DNA from: Asticcacaulis sp. AND118
GTDB taxonomy: Bacteria; Pseudomonadota; Alphaproteobacteria; Caulobacterales; Caulobacteraceae
Direction: 5' to 3'
Length of the DNA: 64,000 nucleotides
Assembly (NCBI RefSeq): GCF_020535245.1
Contig: NZ_CP084911.1
Span: forward strand, 384,001-448,000
Both the position numbers and the translations under genes were made by a program. This document shows, piece by piece, positions 53,635-62,756 of this stretch (positions are counted from its first letter, which is position 1; each line of letters starts with the position of its first letter). Under the pieces are notes generated by a model that made no database searches, was not told the origin of the DNA, and saw only the letters and a list, made by a program, of their open reading frames with translations.

Positions 53635-54467
53635 CTATGATCCATTCGAGCGGTGAGGTAAACGCAGCCTTTGAGGAGGCGGTGTGTGGTGTCCACATAC
53701 CGAGGTAGGGGGGATTGGCCAGCCCACCGGCAGTTCTTCGCCCGGATGCAGGGTGGCATTGATAATGGCATCCACGACCTGATCAGGATCGTCCATCAGG
53801 CCCATTCGCGGCGTGCCGCGGCTGTAGTTGGCCGCGTGAGCCCACCAGAGCGTGTCCAAAGTCCAGGGCATTATCGTCGAGACTTTGATGGTGTCCGACA
53901 ATTCCGCCAGACGCAGTTCCTTGTTCAGGACCCGACCGAGACTAAGGACACCCGCCTTCGAAGCGGAATATGAGCCCTGATAGGCAAGAGGCACCTCGCT
54001 ATCGATCGAACCCAGATTGATCAACGTTCCGTAGCCTTGAGTGCGGAACTGTCGCAAGGTGCCATGTCTGCTGAAGATCAGCCCCTTCAGATTAACATCG
54101 ATGAGGCGTGCATGGTCTTCGATGGGTATATCCCAGAAGGGACCGATGGCGCCGACGCCGACGAAATTGATTCAGACATCCACAGTGTTAAAATGCGCGA
54201 TAGCGTCTTGCAGCACGGCTTGAACGTCTTTCGGCTGGCTGATGTCGGCTGTAATGACGGAAACCTCGCTGCCCTCCTGGGTCGCTTTGAGCGCAATGTC
54301 GTTCAAAAGGTTGGTCCGACGTGCGGCCAGAACCAGATTGACACCAGCGGTCGCCAGTTTTAGTGCAACCCCCGTCCTAAACCGCTGGAGGCTCCGAAGA
54401 GGACATAGGTCTTGCCGGCAAGAGCGACCTTATCGGCGTCGCTAAGCGGTTTCGGTGTGCGGGTCAT
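53635..54467 (-). pseudogene. Short-chain dehydrogenase pseudogene
   Basis: From an ATG at 54467 the frame reads KTYVLFGASSGLGRG, then breaks at a run of five G (about 54371) where six are needed. The correct frame resumes with VNLVLAARRTN and reaches a TGA at 54172-54174 in the NTVDV-INFVGVGAIGPF region. It then continues FSRHGTLRQF, LINLGSIDSEV and the catalytic YSASK. The C-terminal end may also be shifted. Three features identify a former SDR enzyme: Rossmann motif, serine and YxxxK. At least two lesions make it nonfunctional. Confidence 0.8.
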
Positions 54468-54478
54468 GGCCGGACTTT

Positions 54479-54733
54479 CTATGGCGCGTTGTCATGTAGG
54501 AAGCGGGCGAGGTTACCTTTGAGGCTGGATGTATCGGCACCGAATTGCACGGCGGCCTGATTAAAAAGGATTTTCTGAAGATCGCGTGGGACCTCAAACC
54601 AGTGACTGACGAGCGCGGCGCCCAAAATCTGCAAAATTTTGGTCTCGTGCGCATCGAGATCCGGCGCGTTCAAATTCCAATTGGGATAGGACGCGACGCC
54701 CCTCGGGGCGGATGGACCACTTTTTTCGGGCAT
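54479..54733 (-). CDS. Small conserved-looking hypothetical protein
   Basis: An 84-residue protein. The middle reads APDLDAHETKILQILGAALVSHWFEVPRDLQKILFNQA, a helix-rich pattern (hydrophobic spacing and the VPRDLQKILF stretch) similar to short alphaproteobacterial hypothetical proteins found near stress genes. No catalytic motif. Its stop lies 11 bp before the SDR pseudogene start on the same strand, so the two were once an operon. A good ribosome site is not seen before the ATG at 54733. Function unknown. Confidence 0.6.
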   Translation of the reverse strand: MPEKSGPSAPRGVASYPNWNLNAPDLDAHETKILQILGAALVSHWFEVPRDLQKILFNQAAVQFGADTSSLKGNLARFLHDNAP

Positions 54734-54875
54734 AGGAGGTCTCCGCGGCTTTCAGGTTTAGATTTCCGGATGTACGTTCGAGAAGGGCGCGCTGAGCGGT
54801 TACCAATCCCGGCGCCCGAAGCACGCTCTTGAAACGACACCGCAAGCTAGCAGAGCTTTTGATCGCCTGTTTTGC

Positions 54876-55142
54876 CTATTGAACGAGCCAGTTTGAGGTT
54901 GGCCCCAGGTCGGTTGGGAGCGACCGGTCTCCCATTCGCCACGGATGACATTCGAACGTCTGGCCGTCAGCAATGAAGGTAAGGTGTGATTCGTTGACGG
55001 ACTCTATGAAAGCCACCGTGGTTTTGCCCGAGCTGAGGTGGATGTCCAATGTGTCTTCGTTTACGCAGTTAGCGCTTTTGATGGCAACAGAGCTGCCACG
55101 CTTCAGAACAGGGCTCATAGTGACCGCTTGATAATGAGACAT
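54876..55142 (-). CDS. Hypothetical small protein
   Basis: An 88-residue protein beginning MSHYQAVTMSPVLKRGSSVA, with AGGAG 9 nt before the ATG at 55142. The rest is beta-rich (SANCVNEDTLDIHLSSGKTTVAFIESVNESHLTFIADGQTFECHPWRM in segments), like a small barrel or SH3-like fold. No family recognised. The frame is open further upstream to 55265 but lacks a ribosome site there. It is downstream of the GH130 gene on the same strand, about 90 bp away. Confidence 0.6.
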   Translation of the reverse strand: MSHYQAVTMSPVLKRGSSVAIKSANCVNEDTLDIHLSSGKTTVAFIESVNESHLTFIADGQTFECHPWRMGDRSLPTDLGPTSNWLVQ

Positions 55143-55230
55143 GTGTTTGGCTCCTATGTGGGGCGATGCGCATTGCTCATCGCCGTGGGAAGTGTGTGTC
55201 GAGCCGCGCCCTCGGTCTAAGTGGAACCGT

Positions 55231-56532
55231 TTAACGCGCGCGCATATCACGCAACAAGGCTGCAATTTCTACTGAGGCAAAGCGAATGGACGAGTCGGCT
55301 ACCGCGTAGGGAATAACGATGCGGTCTTTGTGTCTGATCGCACCACAGCTATTCATGACATTGGGGACATAGCCTTCTCGTGTCTCTTCCTGAGGGGACA
55401 AAAGCGGCGTAGTCAGTCGGGCAAGAACGGTGCGGGGATTGGCTTTGTCGAGAAGGGCGGCGCCCAATGCGTACCGTCTCATCGCACCAACCCCATAGAG
55501 GAAGATCAACCAGCCCTCATCAAGTTCAATGGGCGACCCGCAGGTTCCCATTTGAACGAGTTCCCAGCTATATTGGGGCGCCATCAGAAGTTCGCCGTGG
55601 TTCCAGACGTGCCGGTTGTCACTTTCCATGTAGTGGAGGTTTTCCAGGTCCAGTCGACCAATCGCGGCGTATTGTCCGTTAATCCGGCGCGGAAAAAACG
55701 TGAGTCCTTTATGCGAGGCCGCCAGGCCTCGAAGTGGCGTCAGATGGATGGTCTTGAAATCGGTCGTCTCAAACGACTCACAGGCCGTCTCCTTACCGGA
55801 ATAGGCGGTGTAGGTCCCCAGATAGCTTTTGTTACCATTGTCTTCGGTGAACTCGACCATTCGCAGGTCTTCAATACCGTTGGATTGAGCGGTCGTGACG
55901 GGGAAAATCACCATCTCAGCAAGAGACGTCCCGTCTCTTCGCACCACAGTCACAGGCCCGGCAGAAGCCGCGACCAGAGGAAGGGCCTCGACCGCAGAGG
56001 CGGGTTCCGGCTCCACTTCGACACATCCGTCGTCAAAGGCCAGCACGGATCGAAAGGAGAGTGTCGATAAATGTCCTTCTCCGACCGTGCGTACGGACAA
56101 GCAAAACCGCGCAGCGTCATCCGCGAGTGCGGATTGATCAGGATGGACGACGATAGACGGATTCATGATGGCGGCCGCCTCGTAAGCATACTCGCGGCAG
56201 AAATAGGCACCAATCAGCGCCGCATGTGGAAGCCCCAGGTCGCCGATGCCGGCCGGAACGGGCCCCACCAACGCCTTGACCTCTGCGAAGCGTTCCAGAA
56301 AAAAGGCCTGACCTTGGGGATGCACGCTGATAAAGCCCCGCGTCAGCTCTGTTAATTCCGCCTCGCATTCATCCGACGACAGGCCGAGCACCGTGCTGCA
56401 GATATGCTGCGCGCGCGCAATATGGTTCTGCGCCTGACCTGGTGCCTGAGCCGTGATAAAATAAGGGCGCAGGACTGTCCGCTTGGGATTGGTCTTGAGG
56501 ACGACCGGACTATGGGAAAGTTCCGTAAACAT
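55231..56532 (-). CDS. Glycoside hydrolase family 130 (beta-mannoside phosphorylase/hydrolase type)
   Basis: A 433-residue cytoplasmic protein of the five-bladed propeller GH130 family. Signatures are the N-terminal NPKRTVLRPY, the EFTEDNGNKSYLGTYTAYSG region, RRINGQYAAIGRLDLENLHYMES and MGTCGSPIELDEGWLIFLYGVG and the late YVPNVMNSCGAI. The family includes beta-1,2/1,4-mannoside phosphorylases and hydrolases; about 100 residues precede the propeller, as in some larger members. The ATG at 56532 gives a typical start; a GTG at 56592 is possible. Together with GT4 and GH13 genes it suggests synthesis or turnover of a storage or compatible glycan, but the substrate is unknown. Confidence 0.85.
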   Translation of the reverse strand: MFTELSHSPVVLKTNPKRTVLRPYFITAQAPGQAQNHIARAQHICSTVLGLSSDECEAELTELTRGFISVHPQGQAFFLERFAEVKALVGPVPAGIGDLGLPHAALIGAYFCREYAYEAAAIMNPSIVVHPDQSALADDAARFCLSVRTVGEGHLSTLSFRSVLAFDDGCVEVEPEPASAVEALPLVAASAGPVTVVRRDGTSLAEMVIFPVTTAQSNGIEDLRMVEFTEDNGNKSYLGTYTAYSGKETACESFETTDFKTIHLTPLRGLAASHKGLTFFPRRINGQYAAIGRLDLENLHYMESDNRHVWNHGELLMAPQYSWELVQMGTCGSPIELDEGWLIFLYGVGAMRRYALGAALLDKANPRTVLARLTTPLLSPQEETREGYVPNVMNSCGAIRHKDRIVIPYAVADSSIRFASVEIAALLRDMRAR

Positions 56533-56818
56533 AGGTTGGGGTTCACCGGAATGATAAATGGCGTAACGAACGATTGAAGAGGTAAAGCGCACTACCTGGA
56601 AAGCTCAGGCCAAGAATTATGCTGAGCCGGGAAAGCCGCCCAATCAGGTTTTTCTCACCTGGGCAACGGCTTCATCTCGTCACGCTATCCGTCTCGCCTT
56701 GAGCCGTTCTAGAGACTGTGTGACACTTAATCTCGGCGCGACGTTTGTTAACTCAAACATGGCGATTGCCTTTTGATGTTGCAGGACCTGGTCGAATACG
56801 GCGGGCTCCTCGTAGGAG

Positions 56819-56844
56819 AGCACGGACGAGACCTCGTCCGTGCT
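56819..56844. repeat. Hairpin after the OmpA-family gene
   Basis: AGCACGGACGAG and CTCGTCCGTGCT (56819-56830 and 56833-56844) form a 12-bp perfect stem just past the OmpA gene stop. It has no T-run on either strand, so it may stabilise mRNA or assist Rho-dependent termination. Confidence 0.6.
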
Positions 56845-56853
56845 GGGTACGCG

Positions 56854-57711
56854 TTACATTTCGGGCTGACTGAGCAGGGTAATTTCGACGCGCCGGTTTG
56901 ATTGGCGGCCCGCTACCGTGGTATTGGTGGCTACCGGCTTATCGATACCGGAGCCAGCGGTTTGGATGCGCTCACTGCTTACACCGCCGTCCGAGAGAAC
57001 CGTCTTGACTGAATTGGCGCGGGCCAGGGACAGAGTCTGGTTGTATTTAACGCTCCCGACATTGTCCGTGTAGCCGTCGATACGCACCTTCGTTGTCGGG
57101 CTGAGGCGTAGATAGTTAATCAGAGGTTGGAGGCGGTTCACGCCCCCCGCGAGAAGCTCCGTCTTGCCCGTCTCGAAGCTGACATCCTGCAGCACCAGGG
57201 TTGCCCCCCTATCCGTCTGCGTCATCTTGTAGTCGCGAAGCTGATCCTGGGCCTGAGCGAGCTCTTGAGTCTTGCCCGCCAACTGGCTGTCCTTGCGAGC
57301 GATCATCCGGCTCTGACCGGCGATCTGCGCGTCCTTGCCAGCCAGTTGCTGATCTTTCTCGGCCATCTGCGCCAGCCCTGCCAGTCGGGTATTGTCGGCC
57401 TCGAATTTGGCCTGCTGACCGCGCGTTTCAGCCAGATCGATATAGGTCTGTCCCATCACCAGTTGGTGTTCGGCTTTTTCCTTATCGCCCCGCGTCCATT
57501 CCATTTGAGCGGAATTCAGCGCCAGCTTGGCATTGGTCAGATCGCCCTGACCTCGCTCGGCGGTTTCTTTGTCATTTAGCGCTGTCGACAGGCGCCCTTG
57601 GGCCTCCGCAATCTGAGGGTTCGGTGCCATTGAGGTGCAGGCGCTAACGGCCAGAAGAGAACTGCCAAGCAGAAGTCCACGCGCAAGGCGTGTCGCAATA
57701 ATTCGGGTCAT
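56854..57711 (-). CDS. OmpA-family lipoprotein with DUF4398 domain
   Basis: A 285-residue lipoprotein; the lipobox LAVSAC gives lipidation at C25. Residues ~30-120 hold a DUF4398 helical segment (RLSTALNDKETAERGQGDLTNAKLALNSAQ), then a coiled-coil rich in repeated KDxQLAGK/Q units (DQQLAGKDAQIAGQSRMIARKDSQLAGK in segments), then the OmpA C-terminal peptidoglycan-binding domain (VRIDGYTDNVGS, RIQTAGSGIDKP, GRQSNRRVEITL). It probably tethers the outer membrane to peptidoglycan. The DUF4398 gene directly upstream is its operon partner; spacing is 11 bp. Confidence 0.9.
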   Translation of the reverse strand: MTRIIATRLARGLLLGSSLLAVSACTSMAPNPQIAEAQGRLSTALNDKETAERGQGDLTNAKLALNSAQMEWTRGDKEKAEHQLVMGQTYIDLAETRGQQAKFEADNTRLAGLAQMAEKDQQLAGKDAQIAGQSRMIARKDSQLAGKTQELAQAQDQLRDYKMTQTDRGATLVLQDVSFETGKTELLAGGVNRLQPLINYLRLSPTTKVRIDGYTDNVGSVKYNQTLSLARANSVKTVLSDGGVSSERIQTAGSGIDKPVATNTTVAGRQSNRRVEITLLSQPEM

Positions 57712-57722
57712 GTAGGTATGTC

Positions 57723-58118
57723 CTAGTGGGCGGGAGCGGCGACGGTCGACGCAAGCAGGTTGTTGTTGCTGGTTCGCAGTGCCGCCAAGGTGGCGCGTTC
57801 GCTGCTTAGCGATGCGAGCAGGGCCGCTTGGACGGCCAGTCTCTCAGCATTGTCGTAGTGGTTCGATTTAAGCTCGGCACGCGCGGTCGTCAGTCGTTGG
57901 CGCGCCATGTTGAAGCTTTGATCGCCCATATTGCCAGCGACGCCCGCCTGACGCGTAACCATTTCGATGCGCGCGTCGGCGCGGCCGATAGCCAGGGTGG
58001 CGGTGGCTTCGTCCGCCATAGCTGGGAAAGCGAGAGCCGACAGGCCTACGATCACCCACCTCAAAAGCCTCTTAAGGTGGTAAGGGGGGCGCGGAGAATT
58101 TCGATGAGTTCGGGTCAT
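57723..58118 (-). CDS. DUF4398 family exported protein
   Basis: A 131-residue protein with a signal peptide (residues ~15-36, ending near AMAD). The mature part is helical and matches the DUF4398 pattern: ATLAIGRADARIEMVTRQAGVAGNMGDQSFNMARQRLTTARAELKSNHYDNAERLAVQAAL in segments. Proteins of this family are usually encoded next to OmpA-family lipoproteins with the same domain, as here. Likely periplasmic; a cell-envelope role is inferred from the pairing. An AT-rich stretch precedes the gene and may contain its promoter. Confidence 0.82.
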   Translation of the reverse strand: MTRTHRNSPRPPYHLKRLLRWVIVGLSALAFPAMADEATATLAIGRADARIEMVTRQAGVAGNMGDQSFNMARQRLTTARAELKSNHYDNAERLAVQAALLASLSSERATLAALRTSNNNLLASTVAAPAH

Positions 58119-58606
58119 TTAAGAGCCCTTTCCGCCGCATGCCGGGTCACGGAAGCCGTGTGCACTTCGGATGGGCGTTTGCAGATTAATACATAGTGCT
58201 TGTGGGCGTGATATCAAGTGATTAAAATAAATATTATTATATTTAATTGCGTATTAGTGATAATATGAACTCAATATATGAGTTAAATACTTAAATTGTG
58301 TAGTTTTTATTTTGTTGCAATGTCCAAATAAAAATCAACATGCGACTGATTTTGTATTCATTTTAGACCGGTCGTGCGAACGTGGTTGCGCGGATATTGA
58401 TGAAATACTTACGAGAGCGCCAAGCCACTTTCGCTGCGCTCGCGTGCACATTTGCCGGTACGGGAGCGGCGTGACGCCCGAACTTAACTGACCGCAACCT
58501 ACCCACTTCAGCACAAGAGAGCTGGTAGGGCAGAGTGATACCGGGCCAGGTGCTATGAGCCCGATCGCCGGATATGGCCCTGGTCTCATGGCATGCGGTC
58601 AAATGT
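58119..58606. other. AT-rich intergenic region before the repeat copy B
   Basis: 488 bp with no supported gene. 58190-58360 is very AT-rich and probably contains the promoter of the DUF4398/OmpA genes. Open frames near 58335-58600 show no domain. Repeat copy B starts at 58604. Confidence 0.4.
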
Positions 58607-61200
58607 CTACCGGATCTCCTCTAATATCGATCTGTAAAGTCTCAGATAATCTTGCGCCATGCGCTCAACGGAAAAGTTGCGTGAGACCGCCGCAGAGACG
58701 GCTTCTCGGTTGAGCGTATCGATCAGGCCAACGGCGGCAATGGCACCTTCCACATCATCGACCAGAAACCCGGTCATGGCGTGTGTGATGATTTCTGGCA
58801 TAGCCCCTCTGCCGACGGCGATAACCGGCGTCCCGCAGGCCATCGCCTCGACGACCGACAAACCGAAGGGCTCGTCGAAGTTTATCAGGTGGAGCAAAGC
58901 GTAGGTGTTGCTCAAGGCTTCCCGGCGCACCACCCCTCCCACTGCGCCATGATAAACCACCCTGTTGCCGTCAATCCGCGGAAGCACTTCACGCTCGTAA
59001 TAGGCATGATCCTGAACCGGACCGTAGATGTGCAACCTGCGCGCTGTGCGCTGTGCGACCTCGATGGCCTCGCGCGTGCCCTTGTCCGGATGGATGCGTC
59101 CAAAATAGAGCAAATCTTCCCCGCCGGCAGGGTTGCAGGGAAAATCGTCTGTCGCGATGCCGTGGTGGATGGTCGCGGTGTAGCGCAATTGCGGATGACG
59201 GTCGGCCTCGCTGATCGCCACATAGTGGATGCGGTTCTCAAAAGGCTTGTACATTGGGAGGATGCGGTCCGAGGATAGCCCGTGGATCGTCGTCACCATC
59301 GGCGTATCCACCAGACCCGAAAAAGCGTGAGCTGGAAAATCCGCCTGGTTGTGAATCAGGTCAAATTGACCGGCCTGTGCAAACACGTGAGCAAGTTGGC
59401 GATATTCCCACACCTTGGCATCGATCGATGCATCCTCGCAATAGGGGGCGGGAACGACACCGTCGAGTGTGGCTGAGGTGAGACTATCCTGGGTGGCAAA
59501 CAGGGTCACATCGACACCCAACTCGACCAGCCCTTCAGTCAGGAGGCTGGTGACCGCCTCCCAAGGGCCGTAATGGCGAGGCGGGGTGCGCCAGGCGATA
59601 GGCGCGATCATGGCAATGCGCATGCTCAGGTCTTTTGAAGACGAAGAATTACGCCTTCATTTGCGGCAAGACCTGTGCGCTCGGAACGCTCTGGTAATGT
59701 TGAGATGAGCGTTTCTGAAATCAGGCTTTCGTCTGGAATAATCAAGCTGCGGGCCTCCGCAGTGAAGTTGAGGACGACCATCAGGCGTTCGTCGTTCGTA
59801 TATCGCTCGTACTGCAGTACGCCGGGTTCGGAAGGTATCAGGGTGAAATGACCGCTGTTCAACGCCGCATGACGTCGGCGCAGGGCGAGGAGGCGACGGT
59901 ATAGGGCCAGCATGGAATGCGGGTTCTGATCCTGTCTGATGACATTGCGGAGTGGCCAGTCCTCATGAAAGGGAAGCCATGGCTCGGCAGTGCTGAAGCC
60001 CGCGTGGGCTGACCTATCCCATGCCATCGGGGTGCGCGAGGCGTCGCGGCCCACACCAAGACCGGGTTGGCGCAAATCCTGCGGATCGCGGATACGATCA
60101 GCGGGAATGGTGACGCGACCGATGCCAAGTTCGTCGCCCTGATAGAGGGTGGGGGTGCCGCGCAGTGTCAGCAGCAACATGGCCGCGACCCGCGCTTGCG
60201 CTTCGCCGATACGGCCGGCGATACGCGGCGCGTCGTGGCTGCCCATAACCCAGTTGGGCCAAGCGCCTGGCGGCATGGCTGCCCATACTCAGCAATGATG
60301 CTTCCCAGGGCCTGGGCGTCCCACGGTGCATCGAGAAGCTGAAAGTTAAAGGGCAGATGGACGCCGGGCTTATCAACCGTACCATAATAGGTGACCAACT
60401 GATCTAAGGGCAGGCAGATTTCGCCGACCAGCAGTCGCGCCCCGTGGTCATCGGCAATGCGGCGAAACGCATGAGCCAGATCGTGGATTTCGGGCTGGTT
60501 CGTCGAATGATGCTGCAGAACCTTCAGTTTTTCACTCAGCGCGGGATGGAAGTCCGGGTTCGGCGGATTGTCCCGAAGGCCTTCCGCCTTAACGCAGTGC
60601 CAGAGGACGTCGATGCGAAATCCGTCGATGCCGCGGTTGAACCAAAAGTGAAGGACGTCAGTCATGGCGGCGCGAACATCGGGGTTGCTCCAGTTAAGGT
60701 CCGCCTGTTCCTTGAGAAAGGCGTGAAGATAATATTGGCCGGTTCCGGCATCGCGTTCCCAGGCCGAACCGCCCATGTCGCTTGTGCAGTTGTTGGGAGG
60801 CGTCCCGTCCGGTGCCGGGTCGCGCCAGATATACCAGTCGCGCTTAGCGTTGTAGCGCGATGCCCGGCTCTCTATAAACCAGGGATGTTGATCTGAGGTG
60901 TGGTTCGGTACGAAGTCGAGGATGAGCTTAAGGCCGCGCTGATGCGCTTCGTTCAACAGGGCGTCAAATTGCGCCAGATCTCCGAAGATATCGGCGATGT
61001 TGCAATAGTCGGCGACGTCATATCCGAAATCCACCATAGGCGACGGGAAGATCGGGGATAGCCAGATCGCGTCGACGCCAAGCGCAGCAATGTAGTCCAA
61101 GCGGCGGCGAATGCCTTCGAGATCGCCTATGCCGTCGTCATTTCTGTCCTGAAACGAGCGGGGGTATATCTGGTAGACGACCCCGCTTTCCCACCAGGGA
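58604..61200. repeat. GT4-GH13 direct repeat, copy B
   Basis: Matches 47611-49505 in the same orientation, with about 701 bp extra inside the GH13 gene and one extra base in the GT4 gene. Both ends of similarity are sharp: TGTCTACCGG at the left and CCACCAGGGA at the right. Beyond these points sequence differs. Confidence 0.9.
58607..59623 (-). CDS. GT4-family glycosyltransferase (intact copy B)
   Basis: A 338-residue cytoplasmic glycosyltransferase with GT-B fold. N-terminal MRIAMIAPIAWRTPPRHYGPWE, acceptor domain, linker and donor domain with HGIATDDFP, LLYFGRIHPDKGTREAIEVA and EPFGLSVVEAMACGTPVIAVGRGAMPEII; the EX7E motif lies in EPFGLSVVE. The C-terminus LIDTLNREAVSAAVSRNFSVERMAQDYLRLYRSILEEIR (segments) is complete, unlike copy A. 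It starts 2 nt after the GH13 stop, in the same operon. Product unknown; GH130 and trehalase-like sequences nearby suggest a role with a small storage or stress saccharide. Confidence 0.9.
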   Translation of the reverse strand: MRIAMIAPIAWRTPPRHYGPWEAVTSLLTEGLVELGVDVTLFATQDSLTSATLDGVVPAPYCEDASIDAKVWEYRQLAHVFAQAGQFDLIHNQADFPAHAFSGLVDTPMVTTIHGLSSDRILPMYKPFENRIHYVAISEADRHPQLRYTATIHHGIATDDFPCNPAGGEDLLYFGRIHPDKGTREAIEVAQRTARRLHIYGPVQDHAYYEREVLPRIDGNRVVYHGAVGGVVRREALSNTYALLHLINFDEPFGLSVVEAMACGTPVIAVGRGAMPEIITHAMTGFLVDDVEGAIAAVGLIDTLNREAVSAAVSRNFSVERMAQDYLRLYRSILEEIR

Positions 61201-61226
61201 GGCTGTCTGTAGGTTTCGGAGTTCAT
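59626..61226 (-). pseudogene. GH13 hydrolase copy B, with one frameshift
   Basis: A full-length GH13 enzyme of the oligo-1,6-glucosidase/alpha-glucosidase type, about 530 codons, broken by a single-base loss near 60275 in the sequence EYGQ/PPGAWPNW. The N-terminal frame holds conserved region I (DFVPNHTSDQHPW), II (GFRIDVLWH, nucleophile Asp) and III (LVGEICLP, acid Glu). The C-terminal frame holds region IV, with GSHD where the family has NHD, and the C-terminal beta domain. Start ATG 61226, which differs from copy A. Loss of catalytic function depends on whether the frameshift is real. Confidence 0.87.
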
Positions 61227-61470
61227 GAAACGGCTAACCCAGACGTCAACGCCGAAGATGTCAGTTTAATCATGGCTTGGCCTCCGCGGTGGCCGGTATC
61301 TTACGAAGGTGTGGGTAAGAAAGGGCAGGGTGCGATGGCTCCTTCTGTTAAATACCTATGCGGTGCCGGTCACTGGGTGAACGGATAGGCGAAGAGCGCA
61401 AGACGTTTCTCTCCATGCCTGGGACGTACGCCTGTGTTTGAAAGTTTCGAGTGGGCTTGCCGGTATTGAA

Positions 61471-61677
61471 TCAAGCCGACAGTCGTACAGGCAGCGCATG
61501 CTCAAGAGCCGGCCTATGCGCTGTTAAATCGCTGTCGCCAATGCTCGACCCTCCATACCTAAGGATCATCACAATCCCTGCCAGACCCGCAAGGATGATG
61601 GCCAGCATAAGGACACCGGTCCACAGGCTGACTTCGTCCTTGGGCATATCGGTCTCTGACGTGGGAAGGCGTTTCAT
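61471..61677 (-). CDS. Small single-pass membrane protein
   Basis: A 68-residue protein with one hydrophobic helix (VSLWTGVLMLAIILAGLAGIVMILRYGG, residues ~16-44) preceded by a charged segment MPKDE and followed by a short polar tail. No family recognised. Small membrane proteins of this type are common beside stress genes. The start at 61677 or the internal ATG at residue 11 may be used. Support is composition only. Confidence 0.5.
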   Translation of the reverse strand: MKRLPTSETDMPKDEVSLWTGVLMLAIILAGLAGIVMILRYGGSSIGDSDLTAHRPALEHALPVRLSA

Positions 61678-61911
61678 AGGTTGGGCCTGACATTTGGCAT
61701 GTGTGAAGGGCCCGATATTAGAAAATAATTATAAGTAAAAAATGGCATTTTATTGAATTTCGAAATTATTTCATGTTGTTTATTGGATTAAAGTTGAGGC
61801 GAATTTGACATTGTGAAAATAATAATCAACTTCTCTTAAAATAATGATCCGAGATATATTATCTTTATAATGGATGTGAGATTGTGATTTTGAGTATTTT
61901 GGGAAAATAAT

Positions 61912-62172
61912 ATGGAGCAATATCAAACGGGTTGGCTCGTAGCGATTATCGTCGGTGCCGTCGCTGGCTGGATCGCCGAGAAAATCATGAAGTCCGGCCA
62001 AGGGCTTTTTATGAATATCGTGCTCGGCATTATCGGGTCTGTGCTCGCAAATGGCCTTTTGTCGTGGCTCGGTGTGTCATTCGGCGGTGTGATTGGTTTC
62101 CTCGTTGCGGGGGTATCGGGTGCCTGCCTGCTCATCGGCGCCAGTCGCACAATTCGCCGCCGACGCTTGTAG
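61912..62172 (+). CDS. GlsB/YeaQ/YmgE family stress-response membrane protein
   Basis: An 86-residue protein with three hydrophobic helices and the family motifs GAVAGWIAEKIMKSGQGLFMNIVLGIIGSVLANGLLSWLG (in segments) and a C-terminal RRRRL. Members of this Transglycosylase-associated family are short inner-membrane proteins induced in general stress; their biochemical role is unknown. An AT-rich 234-bp region precedes it. The next gene starts 79 bp downstream on the same strand. Confidence 0.87.
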   Translation: MEQYQTGWLVAIIVGAVAGWIAEKIMKSGQGLFMNIVLGIIGSVLANGLLSWLGVSFGGVIGFLVAGVSGACLLIGASRTIRRRRL

Positions 62173-62251
62173 GTTCGTCGAAGCGGCCCCCAGTCCTTGC
62201 CTGTCCGTCGGCGTCTTGCCGAATAGTCCTCCGCCCCGGAAAGGGCTTGCC

Positions 62252-62746
62252 ATGACATCTCAAGATACGGCTATCGAGCGCCGAATGCTCGTGCACGAAC
62301 AGATCCTTCAGGCCCTCATTGCGCACATGGTTGAAACGGAGCCGAAATTTCTGGAAAGGCTGAGCGCGACATTTGGTCGGCCTGTTCGGGTGGCCCAGGC
62401 GTTGCGTGACTACAAAGATACGGCGGAATACGCCGCGTCTTTTGTCCGCGAGATTGTCAAGCTCGGAGAAAGCGGGTCCGGAAAGTCCGGCTTGTCCTTA
62501 GTGGCGAAATGGGACGATCTCTGGCCAACCCGGGGCGAAACCGACCTGCAAAACGAGAACGTGCCTGTGCGTTTTGAGATATTCCATCGGGACGGTGTCT
62601 GGGAAGTCATTCGCGACGGTCACCTCATTGGCGGATATGTGCATCATGTAGGTGCGCGCGAGGCGGCTTTGGCGGCCGTGCAGGTTCTGTTCGAGGACGG
62701 TCGATCTGCAGAGATATGGCCCCCTTTCAGTGGCGTGCCCAACTAG
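62252..62746 (+). CDS. Hypothetical protein, intact paralogue of the decayed gene at 51092
   Basis: A 164-residue protein starting MTSQDTAIERRMLVHEQILQALIAHMVETEPKFLERL with GGAAAGGG upstream. The C-terminal half has FVREIVKLGESGSGKSGLSLVAKWDDLW and EIFHRDGVWEVIRDGHLIGGYVHHVGAREAALAAVQVLFEDGRSAEIWPP, which resembles small DUF2188-type strand-helix modules; no firm family. The segment VREIVKLGESGSGKSGLS is suggestive of, but not, a P-loop. It is followed at once by an IS5-family remnant, as is its decayed twin. Confidence 0.65.
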   Translation: MTSQDTAIERRMLVHEQILQALIAHMVETEPKFLERLSATFGRPVRVAQALRDYKDTAEYAASFVREIVKLGESGSGKSGLSLVAKWDDLWPTRGETDLQNENVPVRFEIFHRDGVWEVIRDGHLIGGYVHHVGAREAALAAVQVLFEDGRSAEIWPPFSGVPN

Positions 62747-62756
62747 GCTCAGGACT

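Noticed and set aside
62252-62746. P-loop ATPase suggested by GESGSGKSG
   Set aside because: The motif is not followed by Walker B or a Rossmann-like core, and the decayed paralogue does not conserve it (reads GDIRATTSG).
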